Translations under genes and position numbers: made by a program
NCBI GenBank assembly: GCA_946555465.1
Contig: CAMNST010000011.1
Location: forward strand, 1-64,000
Source: an uncultured Clostridia bacterium
GTDB taxonomy: Bacteria; Bacillota; Clostridia; Oscillospirales; Acutalibacteraceae
Reading direction: 5' to 3'
Length of the DNA stretch: 64,000 nt
Shown here: piece by piece, positions 17,851 to 25,367 of the stretch
Position numbering within the stretch: the first letter of the stretch is position 1
Layout: every line of letters begins with the position of its first letter
Notes under the pieces: generated by a model
Told to the model about the DNA's origin: nothing
What the model saw: only the letters and a program-made list of their open reading frames with translations
Database searches by the model: none

Positions 17851-18459
17851 TTATTTAAAAACATCAATTACTTTAATCTCTTTGTTATTTTTCAAATCGT
17901 ATTCAACAATCTGAAGCGTTTTCATCTGCCAGTTGCTCTCTGCTCTGAGCACTGTAACAGAACTATCTTTCATCAGGCAGGTATTTCCGATTAAACTTTT
18001 ACTGCCTGCGTTTTCGGCAATCTGAATGCTGTGTTCCATACTGAGCAGCGAAGGCGAAAACAGCGTTTCTTCTATTTTATCAACAGATTTAAGTTTTCCT
18101 GTTTTTAAATTATATTCAAAATATTCTTCGGTTTCCGGCAAAGTTATAAACATTCTTTTTCCGTCATCTGAAAAACTGTAAAAATGCCTGTAATCCATAA
18201 TTTCAGGAAACGCATCAAAGTTTATCCTGCGAGTAACTTTTTCTTCAGTTATGTTAAAACCGAGTATTCCGAATGAACCGCTGAGTATGATTTCCTCTTC
18301 ATCATAAAAAATGATTTCAGGCATCTCTGCCCCGATATTCATACTGTCAATATCCGATAAATCTATGGTTCCATTTTCCTTGCCTGCAGAACAGGAAATA
18401 AACAAAACGGATATAATTAAAATGAACACAGATACTATCGCTGTATATTTATATCTCAT
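17851..18459 (-). CDS. Putative lipoprotein of unknown function
   Basis: A 202-residue protein with a lipoprotein signal and lipobox FISC near residue 23. The mature part contains FYSFSDDGKRMFITLPETEEYFEYNL-type beta-strands, like one or two blades of a beta-propeller, but no family was recognised. It begins 5 bases after the GH20 gene on the same strand, so the two are co-transcribed. It could be an accessory surface protein for that operon (inference). Confidence 0.6.
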   Translation of the reverse strand: MRYKYTAIVSVFILIISVLFISCSAGKENGTIDLSDIDSMNIGAEMPEIIFYDEEEIILSGSFGILGFNITEEKVTRRINFDAFPEIMDYRHFYSFSDDGKRMFITLPETEEYFEYNLKTGKLKSVDKIEETLFSPSLLSMEHSIQIAENAGSKSLIGNTCLMKDSSVTVLRAESNWQMKTLQIVEYDLKNNKEIKVIDVFK

Positions 18460-18464
18460 ATCTT

Positions 18465-19961
18465 TTACCTGTTTATATTTTTTGCAAGTTTTTCAATTTT
18501 CTTATCATCAAAAATATTATGAAGTCCTTCCCATGCAAGTTGGCGGCGTTCAAACCACAAAACTTCCAGTGCACCCTTTAATGCATTGGGGTTCGCTGTA
18601 CCGATATTGGAATAGCCTATATTATTTTCATCAAGATAAGAATAATAAAAACGCAGTTTCTTTTCAAAATCGGCATAACTGCAGGAGCCTGACCATCCTG
18701 TTTCGCTCATTGCACCGACTCTCGGAAAACTCATTCGGTCACCTTTTTTCAAATCAGGAACATATTCTGTCCACAAAGTTGCCTCCACCCCAAGGCAATT
18801 TCCGCTGAGCGGTTTATGATCTGCCGTATTCTTAAGGCTTACTTTGCCGTACGGCAAATCAATATAATAGGCATCGGTTGAAGTATCAATAAAAGGTCTG
18901 TCACCGGTATTCATTTCAGCGCACTTGGTAAAACCCAAATCGGCATCAATGGAGTTGTCATTTTCAAGTTCCCAACTCCACATAAATACTTTTTTACCTT
19001 TTGCTTCGCAATATTCTTTAACCCTGTTCATAAACCAAAACTGCAGTCCGTCACTATCTTCAATACCGAGTTCTTTTCTTTTGGCAGTGCAGTGAGGGCA
19101 CAAATTCCAGCGGTGTTTCACAACTTCGTCACCACCGATATGAATATATTCATCAGGAAACATTTCACAAAGTTCGTCAATAACGTTATAAACAAATTCA
19201 AAGGTGCTGTCTTTGCCCACGCAAAGCACATCATGCTTAACGCCCCAATGATCTGCAACGGGAAGGTCTCTTTCAAAACAACTGAGTTCTTTATAGCACG
19301 CAATGGCAGCACGGCTGTGACCGGGAATATCAAACTCCGGCATAACTTTAATACCAAAATCATGTGCATAACGCACAATTTCTTTTATATCATTTTTAGT
19401 GTAATATCCGCTATGAGGCTTATGGTCAAAATTGGTGCGGCTTCGCTTTGAGCCCTTTTCAGTCAGAAGCGGATATTTTTCTGTCTCCACTCTCCAGCCC
19501 TGATCCTCAGTAAGATGAAAATGGAAAAAATTCAGTTTATGAAGAGCCATTCTTCTTATTATTTTTTTCACATCTGAAACACTGTAAAAATACCTTCCGG
19601 CATCAAGCATAAAACCGCGTATTTTATATTTGGGCTTATCGTGAATCTGAAGAAAAGGAATGTGCCCTTTGCACTGAAAAATGATTTGTTTCAGAGTCTG
19701 AAGCGCATGAATCTGACCTGAAACAGATGATGATTTAACAGTTATTTTATCAGAAATAAAAATTGAATATTCCTCTTCATCAAAACTGCTTTCCTCTTCA
19801 AAAAATATATTGGTTTCCCCTGCCGGCAGTCTGCAGAAATCAAGAAAATCTTTCACAGCATTATCACTTAAAAGATTTTCTGCAAGAGCAATATGATTTA
19901 CCCTCATAAATTTGCTGTTATCAATATTTATCTCTTTCACCTGCGGTATTAATTTCAACAT
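18465..19961 (-). CDS. Glycoside hydrolase family 20, beta-N-acetylhexosaminidase
   Basis: A 498-residue GH20 enzyme that removes terminal GlcNAc or GalNAc by substrate-assisted catalysis. An N-terminal GH20b-like domain (about residues 1-100) precedes the TIM barrel. HIGGDE places the catalytic pair at D278-E279; FHFHLTEDQGWR and MPEFDIPGHS are conserved active-site segments. No signal peptide is present, so it acts on imported oligosaccharides. The ATG at 19961 has only a weak ribosome site. It diverges from the GH36 gene at 20102, and the two probably work in the same glycan pathway. Confidence 0.9.
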   Translation of the reverse strand: MLKLIPQVKEINIDNSKFMRVNHIALAENLLSDNAVKDFLDFCRLPAGETNIFFEEESSFDEEEYSIFISDKITVKSSSVSGQIHALQTLKQIIFQCKGHIPFLQIHDKPKYKIRGFMLDAGRYFYSVSDVKKIIRRMALHKLNFFHFHLTEDQGWRVETEKYPLLTEKGSKRSRTNFDHKPHSGYYTKNDIKEIVRYAHDFGIKVMPEFDIPGHSRAAIACYKELSCFERDLPVADHWGVKHDVLCVGKDSTFEFVYNVIDELCEMFPDEYIHIGGDEVVKHRWNLCPHCTAKRKELGIEDSDGLQFWFMNRVKEYCEAKGKKVFMWSWELENDNSIDADLGFTKCAEMNTGDRPFIDTSTDAYYIDLPYGKVSLKNTADHKPLSGNCLGVEATLWTEYVPDLKKGDRMSFPRVGAMSETGWSGSCSYADFEKKLRFYYSYLDENNIGYSNIGTANPNALKGALEVLWFERRQLAWEGLHNIFDDKKIEKLAKNINR

Positions 19962-20012
19962 TTCAAAAACGACCCTTTTACTTTTAAATTAGAAACAACC
20001 TTTATAAATTCC

Positions 20013-20041
20013 AATTTAGCATATATTATAAAATTAGTCAA
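20013..20041 (-). promoter_or_regulatory. Promoter of GH20-lipoprotein operon
   Basis: Minus strand: TTGACT (20036-20041), 17-base spacer, TAAATT (20013-20018). Confidence 0.65.
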
Positions 20042-20043
20042 TG

Positions 20044-20072
20044 TTGAAAAAAAATCAGCGCTGTGATAATAT
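20044..20072 (+). promoter_or_regulatory. Promoter of the GH36 gene
   Basis: TTGAAA (20044-20049), 17-base spacer, TAATAT (20067-20072). It lies almost back to back with the GH20 promoter, so one bound regulator could control both. Confidence 0.65.
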
Positions 20073-20101
20073 TGAGTTATAAAATTAAGGAGAGGCATAA
20101 T

Positions 20102-21748
20102 ATGGAATTCAGATACAATTTTGTATATAAAAAAGAAAACACCACATTTCATACAGCAAAAAAAGAAAACGATGATTTTTCCGTTAAAATAGAAAACGAA
20201 AATAATATTATTTCCGTAACAGTTAATCCTAAAAACAAAATAGAATTTGAAAAGTTTGAACTGACGGCAGATTACACATATTCAAAGAATGAAAAAATCT
20301 TTACAAACGGCTACCAGAGTTGGACTGTTTCAAAAGAGTATTCACCCAAAGAAAAAATGGATGAATTTTCCCCGCGTTTCCTCGGCATTGAAAAATGCAG
20401 ATTTAATCCCCTCGGAATATGGGGCGCAGGCGACTTAACTTTTCATAAATATCCTGAAGAAAACGGAATTTTCTACGGCTATTCTTACGGATATATCAGA
20501 AACCAAAACAATATAACACTTTACGGTTCACTCAGCGAAAAAGCAGGATATACAATTATCACTTTCAATTCTAACAGCAACACAATATCTTTTGAAAAGG
20601 ATTTGCAGGGAGTTATATTTGAAAAAGAAAGTAAAAAAGTTCTTGAACTCTCGGTAATAAATAATGATTACGAAACTGCTTTTGATGAATATTTCAGCCT
20701 TATGGAAATACCGAAGCCAAACGTAAGCAGGAAATGCGGTTACACCACGTGGTATAATTATTACACCGGCGTTACGGAAGATATCGTTAAAAGAGACCTT
20801 AATGCAATCTCAAACCTCGATACTAAAATTGATATTTTTCAGATTGATGACGGTTATGAAAGAACTGTCGGCGACTGGCTTATTGCCGACAGCAATAAAT
20901 TTCCTAACGGTATGAAACCCATAGCCGAGTCAATTCACGATAAAGGTATGCTGGCCGGACTCTGGCTTGCACCTTTTGCGGTTACGCCTAAATCTTACAT
21001 TTTTAAAGAGCATAAGGACTGGATTGTCCGCAATGAAAAAGGCAAAATATCCTATGCGTCTCATAACTGGGGCGGATTTTATGCCCTCGATATATACAAC
21101 AAAGATGTTCAAAACTATATCAGAAAAGTTTTTGACACCGTTTTAAATGAGTGGGGTTATGATATGGTTAAACTTGATTTTCTTTACGCCTGCTCAATTA
21201 TACCTATTCACGGAAAAAGCCGCGGTGAAATCATGTGCTTTGCTATGGACTTTTTAAGAGACTGCTGCGGCGACAAAATCATTTTAGGCTGCGGAGTTCC
21301 GCTTGCCCCTGCTTTCGGCAAGGTTGATTTCTGCCGAATAGGCGCCGATGTCGGTCTTTGCTGGGAAAACAAAGCATTTTCACGCGAAGATGTTTCTACA
21401 CAGCATACTCTGATGAATACCATATTCCGCAGACATCTTGACGGCAGAGCATTTCTCAACGATCCCGATGTTTTTCTTCTTCGTGACAACAATATTCAGA
21501 TGTCTCTTGACCAAAGAAAAATTGTTGCACTGATAAACAGCCTTTTCGGAAACCTTCTTTTCGTTTCCGACGATGTTTCAACCTACACAGATGAACAGAT
21601 GAAAATGTTTATTCAGACAATCACTTCACCGAAGGCAAAAATCAATGACGCAAATCTTGACAGCAACAACAATATAACAATAAAGTATTCATTAAATAAT
21701 GAAGAAAAGAAATTTTTCTTTAACATCAAAACAGGCAAATCGCTTTAA
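20102..21748 (+). CDS. Glycoside hydrolase family 36-like alpha-galactosidase
   Basis: About 548 residues, shorter than the 700-plus of classical AgaA/RafA enzymes. The nucleophile is D359 in VKLDFLYA and the acid/base is D416 in GADVGLCWE. FQIDDGYE and LWLAPF are conserved substrate-site segments of clan GH-D. It should remove terminal alpha-galactose, or alpha-GalNAc in related subgroups; which one cannot be decided here. There is no signal peptide. The start at 20102 has a GGAGAGG site; an upstream in-frame start at 20063 does not. It is paired divergently with the GH20 gene. Confidence 0.85.
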   Translation: MEFRYNFVYKKENTTFHTAKKENDDFSVKIENENNIISVTVNPKNKIEFEKFELTADYTYSKNEKIFTNGYQSWTVSKEYSPKEKMDEFSPRFLGIEKCRFNPLGIWGAGDLTFHKYPEENGIFYGYSYGYIRNQNNITLYGSLSEKAGYTIITFNSNSNTISFEKDLQGVIFEKESKKVLELSVINNDYETAFDEYFSLMEIPKPNVSRKCGYTTWYNYYTGVTEDIVKRDLNAISNLDTKIDIFQIDDGYERTVGDWLIADSNKFPNGMKPIAESIHDKGMLAGLWLAPFAVTPKSYIFKEHKDWIVRNEKGKISYASHNWGGFYALDIYNKDVQNYIRKVFDTVLNEWGYDMVKLDFLYACSIIPIHGKSRGEIMCFAMDFLRDCCGDKIILGCGVPLAPAFGKVDFCRIGADVGLCWENKAFSREDVSTQHTLMNTIFRRHLDGRAFLNDPDVFLLRDNNIQMSLDQRKIVALINSLFGNLLFVSDDVSTYTDEQMKMFIQTITSPKAKINDANLDSNNNITIKYSLNNEEKKFFFNIKTGKSL

Positions 21749-21770
21749 GCAATAAGCCGAGCAAAATAAA

Positions 21771-21809
21771 ACGTAAAACTGTAACACGGCAGTTTTGCAT
21801 TTTGTTTTC
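21771..21809 (+). terminator. Terminator after the GH36 gene
   Basis: GTAAAACTG and CAGTTTTGC pair around an eight-base loop and a T-rich stretch follows. Confidence 0.65.
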
Positions 21810-21811
21810 TG

Positions 21812-21840
21812 TTGAAAACTTATAAAACCTATGATATAAT
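21812..21840 (+). promoter_or_regulatory. Promoter of the Rrf2-tcdA unit
   Basis: TTGAAA (21812-21817), 17-base spacer, TATAAT (21835-21840), starting directly after the GH36 terminator. Confidence 0.75.
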
Positions 21841-21875
21841 TAGGCAATGAATAGTAAAGTAAATGAGTGAATAAA

Positions 21876-22313
21876 ATGAAAATTTCAACAAAAGGCAGAT
21901 ATGCCCTAAGATTTATGCTTGACCTTGCCCAGCATGAAAGCGACGGTTATATTGCACTTAAAGATGTTGCAGAAAGACAAAATATATCAAAAAAATATCT
22001 GGAACAGATTGTTCCGCTTTTAAATAAATCGGGTGTACTGCGAACAACAAGAGGCTATCAGGGCGGATATATGCTTGCAAAAAATCCCGATGAATACACT
22101 ATTGGTGACATTCTTCGCATAACCGAAGGCAGTCTTGCACCTGTTACCTGTCTTGACGATGAACCAAACCGCTGTGAAAAAGCAGACAGTTGCATGACTT
22201 TAGGCATATGGCAGGGGCTTTATAAAGTTATAACCGATTATCTTGACAGTATTACACTTCAGGAAATTATCGACAAAAATCTTCAGAAAGAAATTGACCA
22301 ATACTGCATTTAA
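21876..22313 (+). CDS. Rrf2 family transcriptional regulator
   Basis: A 145-residue Rrf2 protein: MKISTKGRYALRFMLDLA, a winged helix (LKDVAERQNISKKYLEQIVPLL) and a wing with TTRGYQGGYMLA. Three Cys follow in the pattern C-x7-C-x5-C (around residues 92-106), close to the IscR arrangement, so an iron-sulfur cluster is possible but not shown. Members control Fe-S biogenesis, cysteine metabolism or nitric oxide stress. No isc/suf or nif genes lie nearby; the downstream gene is tcdA. The start MKIST at 21876 is preferred over a codon three residues upstream. Confidence 0.88.
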   Translation: MKISTKGRYALRFMLDLAQHESDGYIALKDVAERQNISKKYLEQIVPLLNKSGVLRTTRGYQGGYMLAKNPDEYTIGDILRITEGSLAPVTCLDDEPNRCEKADSCMTLGIWQGLYKVITDYLDSITLQEIIDKNLQKEIDQYCI

Positions 22314-22314
22314 C

Positions 22315-23031
22315 ATGACAAATCCATTTGCAAGAACCGAACTTCTACTCGGAAAAGAAGCAATGAAAAAACTGAATAAAAGCCATGTTGCGGTTTTCGG
22401 CATAGGCGGTGTAGGCGGTTATACCGCAGAGGCACTTGCAAGAACGGGAATAGGCAAACTGACACTTATTGATAACGACACTGTCAGCATTTCAAATATC
22501 AACCGGCAGATTATTGCCAACCACAGCACAGTGGGGCAATATAAAGTTGATGCTGCAAAAGAACGTTTTAAAGACATCAACCCCGATATGATAATTGAAA
22601 CACACAAAACTTTTTTTACACCTGAAAATTCAGATGAATTCAATTTTTCAGATTTTGACTATGTTGTTGACGCAATAGATACCGTATCGGGTAAAATTGA
22701 AATTGTAATAAAATGCAATGAAACAAAAACACCCGTTATAAGTTCTATGGGTGCAGGCAATAAACTTGACCCGACTGCTTTTGAGGTCAGCGATTTATAT
22801 AAAACATCGGTTTGTCCCCTTGCAAAAGTTATGAGACGCGAACTTAAAAAAAGGAATATAAAAAAACTTAAAGTAGTTTATTCAAAAGAGGAACCTCTGA
22901 TTCCAAAAGGAGAATGCGAAGAGAAAATTCAGGGAAGACGGCAGATTCCGGGCAGCACCGCTTTTGTTCCGCCAACTGTCGGACTGATAATTGCAGGAGA
23001 GGTTATCAAAGATTTAATAAATAAAAAATAA
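22315..23031 (+). CDS. tcdA: tRNA threonylcarbamoyladenosine dehydratase (ThiF/E1-like)
   Basis: A 238-residue E1-like enzyme with the nucleotide site GIGGVGGYTAEALARTGIG near residue 24 and the DNDTVSISNINRQ segment. TcdA uses ATP to cyclise t6A to ct6A at position 37 of ANN-decoding tRNAs. The protein has the usual length and C-terminal end (STAFVPPTVGLIIAGEVI). The ATG is only one base after the Rrf2 stop codon and has no clear ribosome site, so translation is probably coupled to the upstream gene. Confidence 0.88.
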   Translation: MTNPFARTELLLGKEAMKKLNKSHVAVFGIGGVGGYTAEALARTGIGKLTLIDNDTVSISNINRQIIANHSTVGQYKVDAAKERFKDINPDMIIETHKTFFTPENSDEFNFSDFDYVVDAIDTVSGKIEIVIKCNETKTPVISSMGAGNKLDPTAFEVSDLYKTSVCPLAKVMRRELKKRNIKKLKVVYSKEEPLIPKGECEEKIQGRRQIPGSTAFVPPTVGLIIAGEVIKDLINKK

Positions 23032-23058
23032 AGGTTTCCGTTGAAAGGAAACCTTTTT
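23030..23058 (+). terminator. Terminator after tcdA
   Basis: AAAGGTTTCC pairs with GGAAACCTTT around a short loop, followed by T residues. The minus-strand XRE gene ends just beyond it. Confidence 0.8.
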
Positions 23059-23062
23059 GTTT

Positions 23063-23284
23063 TCATCGATCGGGGTATTCAAGATTATCCGGCAAACCTA
23101 ATATGTAATCGGAAGATACACCGTAAAACAAACACAATGTTTTAAGATGCTCTAACGGCAGTTGTCTTTTTCCTAATTCATATTGGCTGTAATAAGATTG
23201 TGTTGTGTTTAATATCTCTGCAATTTCAGATTGCTTTTTGTCGCAGTCTTCTCTTAGTTCCTTCAGTCTTTCAAAATATTTCAT
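23063..23284 (-). CDS. XRE-family helix-turn-helix repressor
   Basis: A 73-residue Cro/CI-type protein consisting only of a helix-turn-helix domain: LRELREDCDKKQSEIAEILN, TQSYYSQYELGKRQLP and SSDYILGLPDN. These are usual in small autoregulated repressors of Firmicutes. Just upstream are two 18-base operator-like palindromes and two facing promoters, a typical lambda-like switch layout. No phage structural genes are near. The ATG has AGGAGTG about 8 bases upstream. Confidence 0.88.
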   Translation of the reverse strand: MKYFERLKELREDCDKKQSEIAEILNTTQSYYSQYELGKRQLPLEHLKTLCLFYGVSSDYILGLPDNLEYPDR

Positions 23285-23308
23285 TTTATCACACTCCTAT
23301 TTTTCTTA

Positions 23309-23314
23309 ATTATA
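23309..23314 (-). promoter_or_regulatory. -10 box of the XRE gene promoter
   Basis: Minus strand TATAAT, 24 bases before the coding start. The -35 region is weak and lies inside the first operator palindrome, as expected for a self-repressed promoter. Confidence 0.6.
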
Positions 23315-23317
23315 CCA

Positions 23318-23335
23318 TAGTTCATAAATAAACTA
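23318..23335. promoter_or_regulatory. Operator-like palindrome 1 (TAGTT-N8-AACTA)
   Basis: TAGTTCATAAATAAACTA. It sits directly upstream of the -10 of the XRE promoter and touches the -35 of the facing plus-strand promoter. The same half-sites recur 25 bases away. Confidence 0.7.
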
Positions 23336-23364
23336 TTGACTTTAGTTGATAAGTGAACTATAAT
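23336..23364 (+). promoter_or_regulatory. Divergent plus-strand promoter facing away from the XRE gene
   Basis: TTGACT (23336-23341), 17-base spacer, TATAAT (23359-23364). The spacer contains the second operator palindrome. Downstream there is no plausible protein gene before a strong hairpin at 23408-23447. Confidence 0.75.
23343..23360. promoter_or_regulatory. Operator-like palindrome 2 (TAGTT-N8-AACTA)
   Basis: TAGTTGATAAGTGAACTA, the same half-sites and spacing as palindrome 1, centred 25 bases from it and lying inside the plus-strand promoter. Confidence 0.7.
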
Positions 23365-23370
23365 TGTCAA

Positions 23371-23447
23371 TAAGAGATTAATTACACACTCTCGGCTGTT
23401 GCTAAATAAAACACCACACTGCAGTATTTTACTGCGGTGTGATGTTT
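23371..23447 (+). ncRNA. Candidate short RNA from the divergent promoter
   Basis: The promoter at 23336-23364 would start a transcript near 23371 that meets a hairpin ending at 23447, giving an RNA of about 75-80 nt with no credible open reading frame. The plus-strand T run after the hairpin is short, so read-through into antisense of ptsI is possible. Existence of the RNA is inference. Confidence 0.35.
23408..23447. terminator. Terminator hairpin at the end of the fruK-fruA-ptsH-ptsI operon
   Basis: An 18-base stem: AAACACCACACTGCAGTA (23408-23425) pairs with TACTGCGGTGTGATGTTT (23430-23447), with one mismatch and a G-T, across a four-base loop. On the minus strand it is followed by TTTTATTT, so it should end the pts operon. 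It starts 3 bases after the ptsI stop. Confidence 0.75.
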
Positions 23448-23449
23448 TG

Positions 23450-25063
23450 CTATTCACATTCGCAAATTGTTTTTCTGGTCTGAAGTATACTGCTCGGAGT
23501 AACAGAAAACTCATCAAGACCCCATCTGACAAGAGTGGGAATCAAATCAACATCTGCAGCAGCCTCTCCGCACATTCCAACTTCTATACCCGCCTGTTTT
23601 GCATTTCGTATTGTCATTTCTATTGCGCGCAAAACTGAGGTATTAAATGTATCATAAAGACCCCTCACCTTTGCATTTCCTCTGTCAACCGCCATTGTAT
23701 AACCCGTAAGGTCATTCGTTCCTATTGAAAAAAAGTCAACTTCATTTGCAAGCAAATCGGAAATAAGCACCGCTGACGGTGTTTCAATCATTACACCGAG
23801 TAAAACACTGCCGAAAGGAATATTCTTTTCTTTAAGTTCTGTTTTGCATTCTTCAAGAAGTTCTTTTGCAGATTTCACCTCTTCAAGCGTTGTAACAAGC
23901 GGCAGCATAAGTTTAATATTTCCGTAAACCGCTGCTCTCAAAATTGCCCTTAACTGTTTTTTGTAAAGAACAGGATTGTCAAGGCAATAACGGATTGCTC
24001 TGTGACCGAGAAAAGGATTGTCTTCTTTATCTATTTTAAGATAAGGAATTTCTTTATCTCCGCCTATATCGAGTGTGCGTATAATAACCTCTTTGCCATC
24101 CATTGCTCTTGCAACTGTTGAATAAGCCTCAAACTGCTCCTCTTCAGACGGTTCGCTGCTTCGGTCCATAAAAAGAAATTCCGTTCTGAAAAGACCTATC
24201 CCCTCGCCGCTGTTGTGAATAACATTCTGAACATCTTCGGGTTTGCCGATATTTCCGTAAACTTTCTTTTTCACACCGCTTTTGGTTGCGCTTTCTTTGT
24301 TAAGATAATCCTTTAAACTGTCTTTTCGGGCAAGATATTCATTCTGCTTTTTTCTGTAAAATTCAAGGTTGCTTTCACTGACATCGGTAAATATTTTTCC
24401 GCTGAAACCATCTGCAATAATGAGTTGACCGTTTTTAATTTTCTTTGTTGCATCTGCTACCGACAAAACAGCAGGAATGCCCATTGCCCTTGCAAGTATA
24501 GCACTGTGACTTGTAACCCCGCCTATTTCGGTTATAATTGCTTCAACATTTTCTTTATTGATACGGCTTGTCATTGACGGCGTAAAATCTTTTGCAATAA
24601 GCACGGATTTCTTTTCAACCGAAGAAATATCAACCGAACGAACACCAAGAAGAATTTTTAAAAGGCTGTCTTTAATATCCTGAACATCAGATGCTCTCTG
24701 TTTTGTCAGTTCATCATCTACGGAAGAAAACATATCTATAAACATATTGCAAACTGCGTCAACCGCTTTTTCTGCAACTGCACCTTTGTCTATATTTTCT
24801 TTCATATTAAGAATCATAAATGGGTCACTGAGCATAACAATATGCCCCTCTAAAATTTCCGCCTCTTTGCTGCCTGCCGAAATTTCAATCATTTTTGCAA
24901 GTTCTTTTGTTTCGCTGATATAACGGTCTATTGCTTTTTGAAGTCTGTCTTTTTCCGTTTTTGCATCCGTGTATTTTACCGCACTGTAATCCGTACTGAT
25001 ATCTTCAATTATTACCGCTCTGCCGATTCCGTAACCCTGGCTTGCACCTATTCCTCTGAGCAT
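23450..25063 (-). CDS. ptsI: PTS system enzyme I (phosphoenolpyruvate-protein phosphotransferase)
   Basis: A 537-residue Enzyme I, normally about 570. It takes phosphate from PEP onto a His and passes it to HPr. The phosphorylated His is H186 in GGVTSHSAILARAMGIP. The C-terminal PEP-binding domain carries FRTEFLFMDR and MIETPSAV, and the segment GMCGEAA holds the active-site Cys. It is the last gene of an operon with fruK, fruA and ptsH, so both general PTS proteins are made together with the fructose-specific ones. Confidence 0.95.
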   Translation of the reverse strand: MLRGIGASQGYGIGRAVIIEDISTDYSAVKYTDAKTEKDRLQKAIDRYISETKELAKMIEISAGSKEAEILEGHIVMLSDPFMILNMKENIDKGAVAEKAVDAVCNMFIDMFSSVDDELTKQRASDVQDIKDSLLKILLGVRSVDISSVEKKSVLIAKDFTPSMTSRINKENVEAIITEIGGVTSHSAILARAMGIPAVLSVADATKKIKNGQLIIADGFSGKIFTDVSESNLEFYRKKQNEYLARKDSLKDYLNKESATKSGVKKKVYGNIGKPEDVQNVIHNSGEGIGLFRTEFLFMDRSSEPSEEEQFEAYSTVARAMDGKEVIIRTLDIGGDKEIPYLKIDKEDNPFLGHRAIRYCLDNPVLYKKQLRAILRAAVYGNIKLMLPLVTTLEEVKSAKELLEECKTELKEKNIPFGSVLLGVMIETPSAVLISDLLANEVDFFSIGTNDLTGYTMAVDRGNAKVRGLYDTFNTSVLRAIEMTIRNAKQAGIEVGMCGEAAADVDLIPTLVRWGLDEFSVTPSSILQTRKTICECE

Positions 25064-25087
25064 TTAATCCCTCATTTTATTATGATA

Positions 25088-25351
25088 TTATTCGTCGAAG
25101 CCCGATTCAATAAGTGAAACAGCCTCGTCCAGCATCTCACGCTCGTCTGCACCGTCGCATTCAAGAGTGATTTCACTGCCGCATTTCATACCCGCTGCCA
25201 TAATATTCATTATACTTTTGCCATCTATATTTTTAGAATCGTGAACAATATTAATATCTGATGAATACTTGCTCATAGCCGTAACAAAAAGGTTTGCAGG
25301 CCGCATATGAAAACCCATTTCATTTTTAATTTTCACATTTTTTGAAACCAT
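25088..25351 (-). CDS. ptsH: PTS phosphocarrier protein HPr
   Basis: An 87-residue HPr. His15 in GFHMRPAN is the site phosphorylated by Enzyme I, and Ser46 in KSIMNIM is the site used by HPr kinase for carbon catabolite control in Firmicutes. Both are in canonical positions, so it could act in catabolite repression as well as transport. AGAGGATTG precedes the ATG. It lies between fruA and ptsI with short gaps. Confidence 0.95.
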   Translation of the reverse strand: MVSKNVKIKNEMGFHMRPANLFVTAMSKYSSDINIVHDSKNIDGKSIMNIMAAGMKCGSEITLECDGADEREMLDEAVSLIESGFDE

Positions 25352-25367
25352 TCTATCAATCCTCTTA

